Source: Terebella lapidaria
Lineage: Eukaryota > Annelida > Polychaeta > Terebellida > Terebellidae
Reading direction: 5' to 3'
NCBI GenBank assembly: GCA_949152475.1
Contig: OX424569.1
Location: 17,893,170-17,957,169, forward strand
DNA: 64,000 bases
Positions 63,720-64,000 of this stretch are shown piece after piece (within the stretch, counting starts at the first letter, position 1; each line of letters opens with the position of its first letter). Under the pieces are notes generated by a model that saw nothing but the letters and a program-made list of their open reading frames with translations, was not told the origin of the DNA and did not search any database. Both the position numbers and the translations under genes were made by a program.

Positions 63720-64000
63720 TTTGTATATATCCCTGGACAGACAATTCATATCTTGGATATGAAACTTGTCAGTGCTTGTTACTAGCATTATGATAGTTAA
63801 GAGCATTTCGTGACCAGAAATATGATCACACTAACTTACATTATACCCATCAAAGAGGTGGTTGTCTTGGGAAGTCGGGATTTCACTTTTCATGTTAGAT
63901 CCATATGAAAACGTCCCAAAGACGGTAACATTTTTGGTATCGTGTATCCCTTTTTTATAAACTACAATTTGTTTGTTGTCAGCTCATATGTATCACCCTG
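63720..64000. repeat. Segmental duplication, copy C (part 2, runs off the window)
   Basis: Matches about 55660-56110 of copy A, including ATTATACCC(A/G)TCAAAGAGGT and ACATTTTTGGTATCGTGTAT. Confidence 0.75.

Overview
The window is animal nuclear DNA: AT-rich, with genes split by GT-AG introns, a tRNA-derived SINE, L1/Tx1-type LINE copies, a Penelope-like reverse-transcriptase fragment, foldback elements, minisatellites and a long (TA)n tract. Secreted PAN + fibrinogen-domain genes, Tx1-like LINEs and Penelope-like RT together suggest an aquatic invertebrate (a lophotrochozoan or a basal deuterostome). I cannot place the species from sequence alone.

Layout. 1-4.1 kb: no gene recognised; a foldback-like element encloses a SINE. 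4.18-52.87 kb: a plus-strand cluster of five paralogous five-exon genes. Each encodes a 323-residue secreted protein: signal peptide, six-cysteine PAN/apple-like domain (exon 1), fibrinogen C-terminal domain (exons 2-5). Gene 1 is 4184-8105, gene 2 16256-19432, gene 3 27587-30763, gene 4 38911-42125 and gene 5 45346-52866. Exon sizes are identical in all five (304, 137, 97, 171, 263 nt). Gene 4 has a nonsense codon in exon 1; the other four look intact.

From exon 2 of gene 1 to exon 2 of gene 4 (about 6.7-40.8 kb) the DNA is three nearly identical tandem units of about 11.33 kb. The edges of homology fall inside exon 2, as expected if unequal crossing over between exon 2 of an upstream gene and exon 2 of a downstream gene built the array. 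Genes 2 and 3 are then hybrids, with exon 1 from the downstream parent (gene 4 type) and exons 3-5 from the upstream parent (gene 1 type). Each unit carries the same minus-strand LINE insertion of about 5.67 kb (10396-16064, 21724-27395, 33055-38719), flanked by a 10-bp target-site duplication. The matching sites upstream of genes 1 and 5 are empty.

The most unusual item is in that LINE. Its 5'-truncated ORF1 joins an L1-like ORF1 RNA-binding region, in one open frame, to a domain of the IMPACT/YigZ (UPF0029) family. The same LINE has lost the DNA between its endonuclease and the second half of its reverse transcriptase.

52.9-64 kb: no gene identified. It holds a (TA)n tract, three diverged copies of a segmental duplication, a 968-bp foldback MITE whose empty site is preserved in the neighbouring copy, and two copies of a 420-bp repeat.

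Function (inference): secreted fibrinogen-domain proteins of invertebrates often act as pattern-recognition lectins that bind acetylated or other sugars. The cluster looks like a young, actively rearranging lectin family. Near identity of the units means they are either very recent or partly an assembly effect.
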